Assembly: GCA_002287035.1 (NCBI GenBank)
Contig: NSKG01000013.1
Location: 1-64,000, forward strand
DNA: 64,000 nucleotides
From: Pseudomonas sp. WN033
Lineage (GTDB): Bacteria; Pseudomonadota; Gammaproteobacteria; Pseudomonadales; Pseudomonadaceae
Reading direction: 5' to 3'
In this document: one piece after another, positions 29,474-39,737 of the stretch
Position numbering within the stretch: position 1 is the stretch's first letter
Layout: every line of letters starts with the position of its first letter
Translations under genes and position numbers: made by a program
The notes under the pieces: generated by a model
What the model was told of the DNA's origin: nothing
What the model saw: the letters and a program-made list of their open reading frames with translations, nothing else
Database searches by the model: none

Positions 29474-30464
29474 CGCCACTCTCCTCTGAAGCCTGGTCGG
29501 CAGTTTCAGCTGCTACCGGCTCGGCAACCTGCTCGCCCTCATCCTGCTCGCCATTCTGTTCTTGCTCATTCGCCAGCTCCAGCGCCGGCAGCACTTCGCC
29601 ATAGGCACTTTCCGGGCTGAATACCAGCAACATGTAACGACTGCGATTGAGCTGTGCGGTAGGTGCCACCTTGACCTCGGCAAACGGATGCCCGGGATCA
29701 CGATCCACAGCGACCACCCGGCCAACCGGGTAACCGGCCGGAAAACGCTGCCCCAGACCGGAGCTGACCAGAATGTCGTCGACCCGGATATCGGCGGTAT
29801 CGCCAACATAGCGCAGCTCCAGATATTCGTTGTTGCCGGTCCCGGCGGCGATGGCCCGCAGGCCGTTGCGGTTGACCTGCACCGGCAGACTGTGGGCGGC
29901 GTCGGTAATCAGCAAAACCCGGGCGGTATGCGGCATAACCTCGACCACCTGGCCCATCAGGCCGCTGGCGTCCAGCACTGGCTGGCCAAGGAACACGCCA
30001 TCGCGCTCACCCTTGTTGATCATCAGGCGCTGGGTAAAGGGATTGGGGTCGACACCGATCAGTTCAGCCACCAACACCCGCTCATCTACCAACGAGGAGG
30101 AGTTGAGCAGTTCACGCAGACGCACGTTCTGCTCGGTCAACGAGGCCAGCTTCTGCAGTTGACGCTGAATCAGCAGCGACTCGGCGCGCAGCCGTTCATT
30201 CTCGGCAATCAGCTCGGCCCGGCTGGAAGTCAGTTGGTGAAAGGTGTCCCAGGTCCGGGCCGGAACTTCGGCCACGTAATACAGCGGTGTCAGCAGCAGG
30301 CCGAGCTGAGCGCGCAGCGGTTGCAGCGCCGCGAACCGAGCGTCGATAACCATCAACACAACGGATAGCACCGTCAGTGCGAACAGTCGTACGCCCAGTG
30401 ACGGTCCCTTGATGAATAGCGGTTTAATGGCGGGTCTCCCATTGCGCCACGGGTTGACAACCAC
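29463..30464 (-). CDS. mreC: Rod-shape determining protein MreC
   Basis: MreC is a bitopic periplasmic protein that dimerises through a coiled coil and activates PBP2-RodA in wall elongation. The protein has one membrane segment (about 25-42, RLFALTVLSVVLMVIDA), a coiled coil (about 75-115) and a beta-rich domain. It ends with an acidic, Glu-rich tail (about 295-333). The start is uncertain: the frame opens with GTG at 30464, but relatives begin (M)IKPLF, and here that position is ATT at 30426-30428 preceded by GGGAGA at good spacing. No ATG occurs in frame nearby. Downstream of mreB by 46 bp. Confidence 0.93.
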   Translation of the reverse strand: MVVNPWRNGRPAIKPLFIKGPSLGVRLFALTVLSVVLMVIDARFAALQPLRAQLGLLLTPLYYVAEVPARTWDTFHQLTSSRAELIAENERLRAESLLIQRQLQKLASLTEQNVRLRELLNSSSLVDERVLVAELIGVDPNPFTQRLMINKGERDGVFLGQPVLDASGLMGQVVEVMPHTARVLLITDAAHSLPVQVNRNGLRAIAAGTGNNEYLELRYVGDTADIRVDDILVSSGLGQRFPAGYPVGRVVAVDRDPGHPFAEVKVAPTAQLNRSRYMLLVFSPESAYGEVLPALELANEQEQNGEQDEGEQVAEPVAAETADQASEESGDAQ

Positions 30465-30510
30465 AAGTCCGGCAGACTGCCACCAGGCGAGCCTGCCGGA
30501 TCACAGCGAA

Positions 30511-31874
<1,364 letters not shown>

Positions 31875-32162
31875 ATGGCCTTTGACCGCTCCGATGTGGA
31901 AAAGATCGCCCATCTGGCCCGCATCGCCATCAGCGAGGACGAGATCCCCGCCACCACTGCCAAGTTGTCCGGCATTCTCGGTCTGATCGACCAGATGCAG
32001 GCCGTGGACACTACCGGCATCGAGCCGCTGGCCCATCCGCTGGAAACCACCCAGCGCCTGCGTCCGGACAGCGTGACCGAGCAGAATCAGCGCGATGCCT
32101 ACCAGGCCATCGCTCCGGCGACCGAAGCCGGGCTGTATCTGGTACCTAAGGTGATCGAATAA
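31875..32162 (+). CDS. gatC: Asp/Glu-tRNA amidotransferase subunit C
   Basis: GatC stabilises the GatA-GatB complex that converts Asp-tRNA(Asn) and Glu-tRNA(Gln) to the amidated forms. The 95-residue protein starts [20 protein letters not shown] and shows the family segments [16 protein letters not shown] and [10 protein letters not shown] chose the ATG at 31875, eight bases after GGAGA; an upstream in-frame start at 31785 would add an implausible tail. First gene of the gatCAB operon. Confidence 0.96.
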   Translation: MAFDRSDVEKIAHLARIAISEDEIPATTAKLSGILGLIDQMQAVDTTGIEPLAHPLETTQRLRPDSVTEQNQRDAYQAIAPATEAGLYLVPKVIE

Positions 32163-32185
32163 TCCGTCGCGACGAGAGTTTCCCC

Positions 32186-33637
32186 ATGCATGAGAAAACC
32201 CTGGCCGAGCTATCTCAGGCCCTGCGCAGCAAGGCGATTTCCAGCGTCGAGCTGACCCAGCACTACCTCAAGCGCATCGAGCAGTTCGATGGCACGCTTA
32301 ACAGCTACATCACCGTAACCCCGGAACTGGCCCTGGAACAGGCCCGCGCCGCCGACGCGCGAATCGCCGCCGGTGACGCTGGCCCACTGACCGGCATTGC
32401 CCTGGCACACAAGGACCTGTTCTGCACCCAAGGCGTGCGTACCAGTTGCGGCTCGAAGATGCTCGACAACTTCATTGCCCCCTACGAATCCACCGTGACC
32501 CAGCGTTTTATCGACGCCGGCACAGTGATGCTGGGCAAGACCAACATGGACGAATTCGCCATGGGCTCGTCGAACGAATCGAGTTTCTATGGCCCGGTGC
32601 GCAACCCCTGGAACAGCGAACACGTCCCCGGTGGCTCATCCGGCGGCTCAGCGGCTGCCGTGGCCGCCCGGCTGTGCGCAGCGGCCACCGGTACCGATAC
32701 TGGCGGCTCGATCCGCCAGCCGGCCGGTTTCACCGCCCTGACCGGACTCAAGCCGACCTATGGTCGGGTCTCGCGCTGGGGCATGATCGCCTACGCATCG
32801 AGCCTCGACCAGGGCGGCCCTATGGCCCGCAACGCCGAAGACTGCGCCCTGTTGCTGCAGGCCATGGCCGGTTTCGACCCGAAGGACTCGACCAGCGTCG
32901 ATGCCCCGGTGCCGGACTACTCGGCCAGCCTCAACGACTCAGTCAAGGGTTTGCGCATCGGTTTGCCCAAGGAATACTTCAGCGCCGGACTGGACAGCGC
33001 TACCGCCGCCGCTATCGAAGCCGCCGTCAAGCAGTTCCAGGCTCTTGGGGCCGAGATCAAGGAAATCAGCCTGCCCAATGCCGAACTGGCAATCCCGGCC
33101 TACTACGTAATCGCCCCGGCCGAGGCCTCGTCCAACCTGTCACGTTTTGACGGTGTGCGTTTCGGCTATCGCTGCGACAGCCCGGCAGATCTGACCGACC
33201 TCTACACCCGCTCACGCGGCGAAGGCTTCGGCGCCGAGGTCAAGCGACGGATTCTGGTCGGCACCTATGCGCTGTCGGCCGGCTACTACGACGCTTACTA
33301 CCTCAAGGCCCAGAAGATCCGCCGACTGATCAAGAACGACTTCATGGCCGCCTACGAGCAGGTCGACGCAATCCTGTGCCCAACCTCACCAACCCCGGCC
33401 TTCCGCATCGGTGAAAAAATCGACGATCCGGTCAGCCTGTACCTGACCGATATCTACACCATCACCGCCAACCTCGCCGGCGTGCCTGGCATTGCCCTGC
33501 CGGCCGGGTTCGCCAATGGTCTGCCAATTGGCATGCAGTTACTCGGACCCTACTTCAGCGAGGCGCGCCTGCTGAACATCGCCCACCAGTACCAGCAGCA
33601 CACCGACTGGCATACCCGCGCACCCGCAGGTTATTGA
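32186..33637 (+). CDS. gatA: Asp/Glu-tRNA amidotransferase subunit A
   Basis: GatA is the amidase subunit that releases ammonia from glutamine and channels it to GatB. The 483-residue protein has the amidase signature [16 protein letters not shown] and the complete Ser-cisSer-Lys triad: Lys76 (ALAHKDLF), Ser151 (GGSSGGS) and Ser175 ([10 protein letters not shown]). It starts 23 bp after gatC and 18 bp before gatB, as one operon. Confidence 0.98.
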   Translation: MHEKTLAELSQALRSKAISSVELTQHYLKRIEQFDGTLNSYITVTPELALEQARAADARIAAGDAGPLTGIALAHKDLFCTQGVRTSCGSKMLDNFIAPYESTVTQRFIDAGTVMLGKTNMDEFAMGSSNESSFYGPVRNPWNSEHVPGGSSGGSAAAVAARLCAAATGTDTGGSIRQPAGFTALTGLKPTYGRVSRWGMIAYASSLDQGGPMARNAEDCALLLQAMAGFDPKDSTSVDAPVPDYSASLNDSVKGLRIGLPKEYFSAGLDSATAAAIEAAVKQFQALGAEIKEISLPNAELAIPAYYVIAPAEASSNLSRFDGVRFGYRCDSPADLTDLYTRSRGEGFGAEVKRRILVGTYALSAGYYDAYYLKAQKIRRLIKNDFMAAYEQVDAILCPTSPTPAFRIGEKIDDPVSLYLTDIYTITANLAGVPGIALPAGFANGLPIGMQLLGPYFSEARLLNIAHQYQQHTDWHTRAPAGY

Positions 33638-33655
33638 GAGGACTGAGGACAGACT

Positions 33656-35104
33656 ATGCAATGGGAAATCGTCATCGGCCTGGAAATCCACGCCCAGCTG
33701 ACCACCGCCTCGAAGATCTTCTCCGGCAGCGCCACCACCTTCGGCGCCGAGCCCAACACCCAGGCCAGCCTGGTTGACCTGGGCATGCCCGGCAGCCTGC
33801 CGGTGCTCAATGCCCAGGCAGTTAAGAACGCGATCAAGTTCGGCCTGGCGGTGGATGCCGAGATCGGCATGACCAACGTGTTCGCGCGCAAGAACTACTT
33901 CTACCCGGACCTGCCCAAGGGCTACCAGATCAGCCAGATGGAACTGCCGATCGTCGGCAAGGGCCACCTCGACATCACCCTGGAGGATGGCACGGTCAAG
34001 CGCGTCGGGATTACCCGGGCACACCTGGAAGAAGACGCTGGCAAGAGCCTGCACGAAGACTTTCACGGCATGACCGGCATCGACCTGAACCGCGCCGGCA
34101 CCCCGCTGCTGGAGATCGTCTCCGAACCGGACATGCGCAGCGCCAAGGAAGCGGTGGCCTATGCCAAGACCATCCACTCGCTGGTGCGCTATCTGGGCAT
34201 CTGCGACGGCAACATGGCCGAAGGCTCGCTGCGTTGTGACTGCAACGTCTCGGTGCGGCCCAAGGGCCAGGCCGAGTTCGGCACCCGCTGCGAGATCAAG
34301 AACGTCAACTCGTTCCGCTTTATCGAAAAGGCCATCAACCATGAGGTGCAGCGCCAGATCGACTTGATCGAGGACGGTGGCAAAGTAGTGCAGGAAACCC
34401 GCCTGTACGATCCGAACAAGGACGTCACCCGCTCCATGCGCAGCAAGGAAGAAGCCAACGACTACCGCTACTTCCCCGATCCGGACCTGCTGCCGGTGGT
34501 GATTGAGCCAGCGTTCATCGAGTCAGTACGTGGCGAGCTGCCGGAGCTGCCGGCGCAGAAGCGCGAGCGCTTCGAAAGCCAGTTCGGCCTGTCGGCCTAC
34601 GACGCCAGCGTCCTGTCAGCCCAACGTGAGCTGGCTGACTACTTCGAACAGGTCCAGCAGAGCTGCGGCGACGCCAAACTGGCGGCCAACTGGGTTATGG
34701 GCGAGCTGTCCAGCCTGCTCAACAAGGCCGATCTGGAGATCGACCAGTCGCCGGTCAGCGCTGCGCAACTGGGCGGTCTGATTCAGCGAATCCAGGACAA
34801 CACCATCTCCGGCAAAATCGCCAAGATGGTGTTCGAGGCGCTGGCCAATGGCGAGGGTGATTCAGCCGATGCGATCATCGAAGCCAAGGGGCTCAAGCAG
34901 GTGACCGACAGCGGCGCCATCGAAGCCATGCTCGACGAGGTGCTGGCCGCCAACGCTGCTCAGGTCGAACAGTACCGCGCCAGCGACGAGGCCAAGCGCG
35001 GCAAGATGTTCGGCTTCTTCGTCGGCCAGGCAATGAAAGCCTCCAAGGGCAAGGCCAACCCGCAACAGGTCAACGAGCTGCTGAAGAAAAAGCTCGAAGG
35101 CTGA
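33656..35104 (+). CDS. gatB: Asp/Glu-tRNA amidotransferase subunit B
   Basis: GatB activates the mischarged aminoacyl-tRNA and transfers ammonia to it. The 482-residue protein starts [15 protein letters not shown] and carries the family blocks [25 protein letters not shown] and SRCDCN-type [12 protein letters not shown], followed by the C-terminal YqeY-like tRNA-binding tail ([29 protein letters not shown]). Third and last gene of the gatCAB operon. Confidence 0.98.
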   Translation: MQWEIVIGLEIHAQLTTASKIFSGSATTFGAEPNTQASLVDLGMPGSLPVLNAQAVKNAIKFGLAVDAEIGMTNVFARKNYFYPDLPKGYQISQMELPIVGKGHLDITLEDGTVKRVGITRAHLEEDAGKSLHEDFHGMTGIDLNRAGTPLLEIVSEPDMRSAKEAVAYAKTIHSLVRYLGICDGNMAEGSLRCDCNVSVRPKGQAEFGTRCEIKNVNSFRFIEKAINHEVQRQIDLIEDGGKVVQETRLYDPNKDVTRSMRSKEEANDYRYFPDPDLLPVVIEPAFIESVRGELPELPAQKRERFESQFGLSAYDASVLSAQRELADYFEQVQQSCGDAKLAANWVMGELSSLLNKADLEIDQSPVSAAQLGGLIQRIQDNTISGKIAKMVFEALANGEGDSADAIIEAKGLKQVTDSGAIEAMLDEVLAANAAQVEQYRASDEAKRGKMFGFFVGQAMKASKGKANPQQVNELLKKKLEG

Positions 35105-35118
35105 CCCTCAGGCGACCG

Positions 35119-35139
35119 GGCGTGGTCACAGATCACGCC
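35119..35139. terminator. Possible hairpin after gatB
   Basis: GGCGTG and CACGCC form a six-pair stem around GTCACAGAT, 15 bp after the gatB stop. No T-run follows, so intrinsic termination is weak at best; it may simply mark the operon end ahead of the rlpA-like gene. Confidence 0.3.
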
Positions 35140-35172
35140 ACGGCACTGGCTCATTTAAGGTAGGAGGCTGTC

Positions 35173-35571
35173 ATGCGCCGGACTGCGCTGCTTGGTGTGC
35201 TGTTAACCCTGCTGGCCTGCAGCAGTGCGCCAGCTGTGGCCAGCCATGGCAACAGCATTGAGGCCGACTGGAGCGAAGTCGGCAAAGCCTCGTTCTATTC
35301 TTCCCGTCTGCATGGCCGCCGCACCGCCAGCGGCGAGCCCTATGACCAGGGCGCCATGACCGCCGCTCACCCCAGCCTGCCGTTCGGCACCCTGGTGCGG
35401 GTCACAAACCTCAACAACGGCCGCAGCGTGGTGCTGCGGATCAATGACCGCGGACCTTTTGTCGGTGGCCGGGTGATCGATGTTTCTCGGGTTGCCGCCG
35501 AACAGCTCGGCATGGTCCGCGCCGGCAGCGTCCGGGTCCGGGTCGAACTGGAGATCGAAGACACGCTCTGA
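35173..35571 (+). CDS. RlpA-like double-psi beta-barrel lipoprotein
   Basis: A small lipoprotein related to RlpA, a septal ring lytic transglycosylase in P. aeruginosa. The signal sequence ends in a lipobox, Leu-Leu-Ala-Cys16. The mature part is a single DPBB domain (about 36-128) with [39 protein letters not shown] and [17 protein letters not shown], containing the Asp and His positions used by RlpA enzymes. There is no C-terminal SPOR domain, so it is shorter than true RlpA (132 residues) and is probably a paralogue. TAGGAGG precedes the ATG. Confidence 0.88.
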   Translation: MRRTALLGVLLTLLACSSAPAVASHGNSIEADWSEVGKASFYSSRLHGRRTASGEPYDQGAMTAAHPSLPFGTLVRVTNLNNGRSVVLRINDRGPFVGGRVIDVSRVAAEQLGMVRAGSVRVRVELEIEDTL

Positions 35572-35668
35572 GCACCCGGTCTGCCCCGCCAGCACCTGCC
35601 CGCTATACTGAACGCAACGTTCACTGGCCGTCCCCAGCGGAACGGCCCGGCATGCCAAGGATTCTGCA

Positions 35669-37738
35669 ATGACCGACAAACCGCTCTGGAAGACCACCAT
35701 TCTCGTTCCGGTATTCGCTCCGGCCGTCATCGTCACCCTGCTGCTGGTGATTGGAACCATCAGCGATCCGGACCAAGCCGGCAAGGCGTTCTCTGCAACT
35801 CTGGCCTTCATCACCGAAACCTTCGGCTGGTTCTACATGCTGGCTGTGGCGATTTTTCTGGTATTCATCGTCGGCATAGCCTGCACCTCCTGGGGCAATA
35901 TCAAGCTCGGCCCCGACCATGCCGAGCCGCAATACAGTTTCCCGGCCTGGTTCGCCATGTTGTTCTCGGCTGGCTACGGTATTGCCCTGCTGTTTTTCGG
36001 CGTGGCCGAACCGGTACTGCACTACGCATCGCCGCCGGCCGGCGCGGCTGAAACTGTTGACGCGGCCAAGCAGGCGATGCAGATCGCATTCTTCCACTGG
36101 GGATTCCATATCTGGGCGATCTACGGTCTGGTGGGGCTGGTGCTGGCCTATTTCTCGTTTCGCCACGGTCTGCCGCTGTCAATCCGCTCAGCGCTCTATC
36201 CATTGATCGGCGAGCGTATCCATGGCCCGATCGGCCATGCAGTCGACGTGTTTGCCATTCTCGGCACCCTGTTCGGCATTGCCACCACCCTGGGGTTGTC
36301 GGTGGCCCAGATCAATGCCGGCCTGAACTACCTGTGGGACAGCATACCGGTGAATGTCACAGTACAGATCATCGCCATCGCCGCAATCACCGCCCTGGCA
36401 TTGATTTCGGTAGTAGCCGGCCTGGACAAGGGGGTCAAGCGGCTATCGATTCTCAACATGGTGCTGGCCGTATCCTTGATGTTGTTCGTGTTCGTGGTTG
36501 GCCCCAGCATCATGATCCTTGAGACCTTCCTGCAGAACACCGGCAGCTACCTGAACCACATCGTCGAGCGTACCTTCAACCTGCAGGCCTATACCCGTAG
36601 TGACTGGATCGGTAACTGGACCCTGTTCATCTTTGGCTGGACTATTGCCTGGGCACCATTCGTCGGCCTGTTCATCGCCAAGATCAGTCGCGGCCGGACC
36701 ATTCGCCAGTTTGTTTTCGGCGTGATGCTGGTACCGACCATGTTTACCTTTTTATGGTTCTCGATCTTCGGCGACACCGCCCTGCACCTGATCATGAACG
36801 AAGGCTACAGCGCTCTGATCAGCGAGGTGCAGAACGATACTGCAATCGCCCTGTTCAAACTCTACGAGCGCCTGCCGCTAACGTCGATCGTGTCCTTCAT
36901 CACCGTAGTGCTGATTATCACTTTCTTCGTCACCTCTTCGGACTCAGGCTCACTGGTGGTCGACTCGCTAGCCTCTGGCGGCGCACTGCAAACTCCAGCC
37001 TGGCAACGGGCTTTCTGGGCCATTCTAGAAGGCGTGCTGGCCTCAGTCCTGCTGCTGGCTGGCGGGCTCAGCGCATTGCAAACCATGACTATCGCCAGCG
37101 CCCTGCCATTCGCGATAATCATGCTGATCGCTGCAACTGGGATGTGGCGTGCGCTGACCATCGAAGGCCACCGTGACGCCAGCCTGCAGTACGCCATGCA
37201 GAGCGGTCGCCACAGCAGCGGCCGCGATCCTGGCCACTGGAAGAAACGACTGGCCGGTATGCTGCACTTTGCCAGCCGGGAGCAGATTGAAAGTTTCATC
37301 TCGGGCACCGCAATGAAAGCCATGCAGCAGGTCAGCCGGGGTCTGCAGGAGCAGGGCTGGCCAGCCAGCGTAAGCTTCGATCAGGAACATTGTCGGGTCT
37401 ATCTGGAAGTCAGCCGCGACGACGAGCTGGATTTTATCTATGACATCCGCCTGCGTGACTACGCCCGACCCAGCTTCGCCTTCCCGGAACAGGATCGTAG
37501 CCCCGCAGGCGATGTTCACTACTACCGCGCCGAAGTGTTTCTGCGTCGGGGCGGGCAGTCCTACGATGTACATGGTTACGATGAGCAGGAACTGATCGGC
37601 GATCTGCTCGATCAGTTCGAAAAATACCTGCATTTTCGTCACATTTCCCCCGGCACCCTGCCGTGGAACATGGCCGAACATGATGAGATGCTGCAACCTG
37701 CCGAGTTGCAGCCGGATCACAAAGACCCGGGCAGTTGA
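35669..37738 (+). CDS. betT: BCCT-family choline/betaine transporter, BetT type
   Basis: A secondary transporter for choline or glycine betaine, used in osmoprotection. The 689-residue protein has twelve membrane segments in the first 500 residues. It shows the BCCT signature in the WTIAWAPFVGLFIAKISRGRT region and a Gly-rich substrate helix SAGYGIALLFFGVAEP. The long hydrophilic C-terminal tail (about 510-689) is the feature of BetT-like members that sense osmolarity. No bet oxidation genes lie nearby, so the gene stands alone. A perfect GC hairpin follows the stop. Confidence 0.93.
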   Translation: MTDKPLWKTTILVPVFAPAVIVTLLLVIGTISDPDQAGKAFSATLAFITETFGWFYMLAVAIFLVFIVGIACTSWGNIKLGPDHAEPQYSFPAWFAMLFSAGYGIALLFFGVAEPVLHYASPPAGAAETVDAAKQAMQIAFFHWGFHIWAIYGLVGLVLAYFSFRHGLPLSIRSALYPLIGERIHGPIGHAVDVFAILGTLFGIATTLGLSVAQINAGLNYLWDSIPVNVTVQIIAIAAITALALISVVAGLDKGVKRLSILNMVLAVSLMLFVFVVGPSIMILETFLQNTGSYLNHIVERTFNLQAYTRSDWIGNWTLFIFGWTIAWAPFVGLFIAKISRGRTIRQFVFGVMLVPTMFTFLWFSIFGDTALHLIMNEGYSALISEVQNDTAIALFKLYERLPLTSIVSFITVVLIITFFVTSSDSGSLVVDSLASGGALQTPAWQRAFWAILEGVLASVLLLAGGLSALQTMTIASALPFAIIMLIAATGMWRALTIEGHRDASLQYAMQSGRHSSGRDPGHWKKRLAGMLHFASREQIESFISGTAMKAMQQVSRGLQEQGWPASVSFDQEHCRVYLEVSRDDELDFIYDIRLRDYARPSFAFPEQDRSPAGDVHYYRAEVFLRRGGQSYDVHGYDEQELIGDLLDQFEKYLHFRHISPGTLPWNMAEHDEMLQPAELQPDHKDPGS

Positions 37739-37743
37739 AGGCC

Positions 37744-37773
37744 GGCCGCCGCCTCGATCAGCAGGCGGCGGCC
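37744..37773. terminator. Strong GC hairpin between convergent betT and yajG
   Basis: GGCCGCCGCCT (37744-37754) pairs perfectly with AGGCGGCGGCC (37763-37773) around an eight-base loop. It lies eight bases after the betT region end and 22 bp before the yajG stop. It lacks a T-run on either strand, so it could act as a bidirectional 3' end stabiliser or weak terminator. Confidence 0.5.
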
Positions 37774-37795
37774 ATCAAGGTGTTGCGGGCCGCAC

Positions 37796-38380
37796 TCAGC
37801 GTTGCAGTATCTCGACGATGGTGGGGTCCTGAAACACCCGGGTCAGCGCGTCACTCATGACCTCTGTTACCAACCGGGTATTAGTCGCCTGATTGGGTGC
37901 ATAACCGAACCGGTGCTGGGCCGAAGCGCTGTAACGCCCCTGGTACTGCTGATTGCTCGAGCGAGCCTCGGCGGCAAAAGTCGCGCTGATATCAGCCTGG
38001 GTCACATAAGCGCTACTCTTGGGCGACTGATAACGCAAGTCAGCCAAGCTGACCGTCAGGCGGTTGGCGTTCGGCGTACCTTCGGGCACTACATTAAAGC
38101 CGAGTTGACGCACAGCCTGTTCGACCTGGTGACGCACCTGCCCCAGGCTCTGCTCATTAATGGTGATGTTGCTGGAGTCGGGGTAGATCCCGCCCCGGGT
38201 ACCAAGCACCTTTGAAGGACGGGTATCCTGCACCACCACCACGACCGGCTGTTGCCGGGCGACCGGGTTGAGCGGCACCTGTACCTGCGGCTGCACATTC
38301 AGTTGTTGCGGGCTATGGGCACAACCCACCAGCACCAGGGCCATCACGGCCACTACCAGCATCCCCAAACGACCAAACAT
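37796..38380 (-). CDS. yajG: YajG-family lipoprotein
   Basis: A predicted outer-membrane lipoprotein of 194 residues. The signal peptide ends in the lipobox LVLVGC with Cys20. The mature part resembles YajG of E. coli, with VVVVVQDTRPSKVLGTRGGIY and a helix-strand region ending LTRVFQDPTIVEILQR. The function is unknown. An AGGAG ribosome site precedes the ATG at 38380. It stands alone, convergent with betT. Confidence 0.9.
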   Translation of the reverse strand: MFGRLGMLVVAVMALVLVGCAHSPQQLNVQPQVQVPLNPVARQQPVVVVVQDTRPSKVLGTRGGIYPDSSNITINEQSLGQVRHQVEQAVRQLGFNVVPEGTPNANRLTVSLADLRYQSPKSSAYVTQADISATFAAEARSSNQQYQGRYSASAQHRFGYAPNQATNTRLVTEVMSDALTRVFQDPTIVEILQR

Positions 38381-38544
38381 GAATCAACACTCCTGCATCA
38401 AGTTGAGGTAACACCATAAAACCCGCTTTGTGCCTGCGATTTGACTCGTCCGAGGCCAGCAGGGTTCCACCGCTCTCACCGTCATCAGCTTGCAATGCCC
38501 CGCACCGATACTGGCTACATTACCTGACCAAGGGAGATTGGCTG

Positions 38545-38775
38545 ATGATCGGTTTACTGCTGCGGCGCGCCCCGATGCGCCACTTTGCCCGGCTCGACAA
38601 CCAGGGCCGCTGCCAGTCACTGTGGCAACTGGCTGAGCCACCCAGCAGCGGGCACTGGGTCGAAATCACTCACAGCGATCCGCGCTGGCTTGGCCAGGCC
38701 ATACCGCCCGATGCCCTGACGCCACTGCCTGACGCCCGGCGCCAGCGGCAACCCTGGCTGACCCAGCTAGTCTGA
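38545..38775 (+). CDS. Small conserved hypothetical (76 residues)
   Basis: I recognise no domain. The protein begins MIGLLLRRAPMRHFARLDNQ and is basic and tryptophan-rich (four Trp), with no membrane segment or signal. I chose the ATG at 38545 because AGGGAG lies just upstream; the frame is open further upstream but lacks a good start. It is convergent with the PA4642-family gene, three bases apart. A small hypothetical beside that family occurs in other pseudomonads, from memory, supporting it as a real gene. Confidence 0.65.
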   Translation: MIGLLLRRAPMRHFARLDNQGRCQSLWQLAEPPSSGHWVEITHSDPRWLGQAIPPDALTPLPDARRQRQPWLTQLV

Positions 38776-38778
38776 ACC

Positions 38779-39072
38779 TCAGCGGGCGCCTGCCGCCTCC
38801 AGTACTGTCACATAGTCACCGCCCAGGGCGTGCTCACGGACATGCTGAAGGAAAGTCCGGCCTTGGCCGTCGGTGGCATTGAGATCATGTCCCGCCGCCT
38901 TGAACATCACCAGAAAACGCTCAAAATCATCCACCCGCAGGCCGCGGTAGGCCCGGGTCAGGATATGCAGTTCTACCGACTCGTCTGCCGCATAGGGCCG
39001 AGCCTGCAGAAATGCGGCAACCTGCTCGTCGCTCATTTCCTCGCCAATGACCTTCTTCTTGTCCTTACGCAC
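38779..39072 (-). CDS. PA4642-family small protein
   Basis: A small cytosolic protein of unknown function, about 97 residues. Family members start with (M)xLRKDKKxVIGEE, so the GTG at 39072 (VRKDKKKVIGEEMSDEQ), preceded by GAGG, is a better start than the ATG at 39084. The segments AYRGLRVDDFERFL and GHDLNATDGQGRTFLQHV, the latter like a single ankyrin-type unit, are conserved in Pseudomonas as I recall. Convergent with the 76-residue gene. Confidence 0.85.
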   Translation of the reverse strand: MRKDKKKVIGEEMSDEQVAAFLQARPYAADESVELHILTRAYRGLRVDDFERFLVMFKAAGHDLNATDGQGRTFLQHVREHALGGDYVTVLEAAGAR

Positions 39073-39131
39073 GCCACACCTCATTCGCAGATTCGCAAAA
39101 ACGCCATTGTACCCAGCCGCCCTAACAGCCG

Positions 39132-39620
39132 CTAGCGACTGACCGGCCCGCCATGCACATCGGCCCAGACCGTGCCGTTGCCATGGAAACGGGCCTGTAC
39201 ATAGCTCGGGCTGGCCTGATCCAGAACTCGCAGCAAAGTATCCAGGTAGCTGAGCGGATAACTCAGATGCAGGGTCTGACTACGGCTATCGAGCCGGGTC
39301 GGGCGGGTTCGAGCACCTACATCGGCAAAGCTGATTTCGGCCCGCCGAACCGGGCTGCCCGAAATCAGTGAGCGCCCCTCCAGCAACAGCCAGACTCCAT
39401 GCCCGGCACCCACCTGAGTTGCTCCCGGGCGCTGTTCCGTACCTACGGTCAGGCGATAGTGTTCAACCTGGAACAGCATCTGCTCGGGCTTGTCCCGGCG
39501 CACGCCATAAACATCCTCAGGCATGAACTCGTCATGCGGCAAACTGACCGGATTGGCCAATACCGCCGTGCCGAGTACACTCAGGAGCATTCCAACAAAG
39601 TAATGGCGAATGGTACGCAC
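39132..39620 (-). CDS. Secreted hypothetical protein
   Basis: Function unknown. The 162-residue protein starts at a GTG after GAGGAAAAG and has a signal peptide (about 1-22, ending TAVLA), so it is periplasmic or outer-membrane. The mature part is beta-rich, with VWLLLEGRSLISGSPVRRAEISFADVG, and contains no cysteine. I recognise no family. It lies between the PA4642-family gene and the divergent SulP transporter. Confidence 0.75.
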   Translation of the reverse strand: MRTIRHYFVGMLLSVLGTAVLANPVSLPHDEFMPEDVYGVRRDKPEQMLFQVEHYRLTVGTEQRPGATQVGAGHGVWLLLEGRSLISGSPVRRAEISFADVGARTRPTRLDSRSQTLHLSYPLSYLDTLLRVLDQASPSYVQARFHGNGTVWADVHGGPVSR

Positions 39621-39737
39621 GGGCTTTTCCTCGTTGCCGGGCCGTGAATCACTCCGCTGTATTAGCAGTAAGTCGAGTTGTCATTCAAGCCCCATCGCCG
39701 CACAGTCCCTTTGATTCCCTCTGGAACAGGATGCCCT

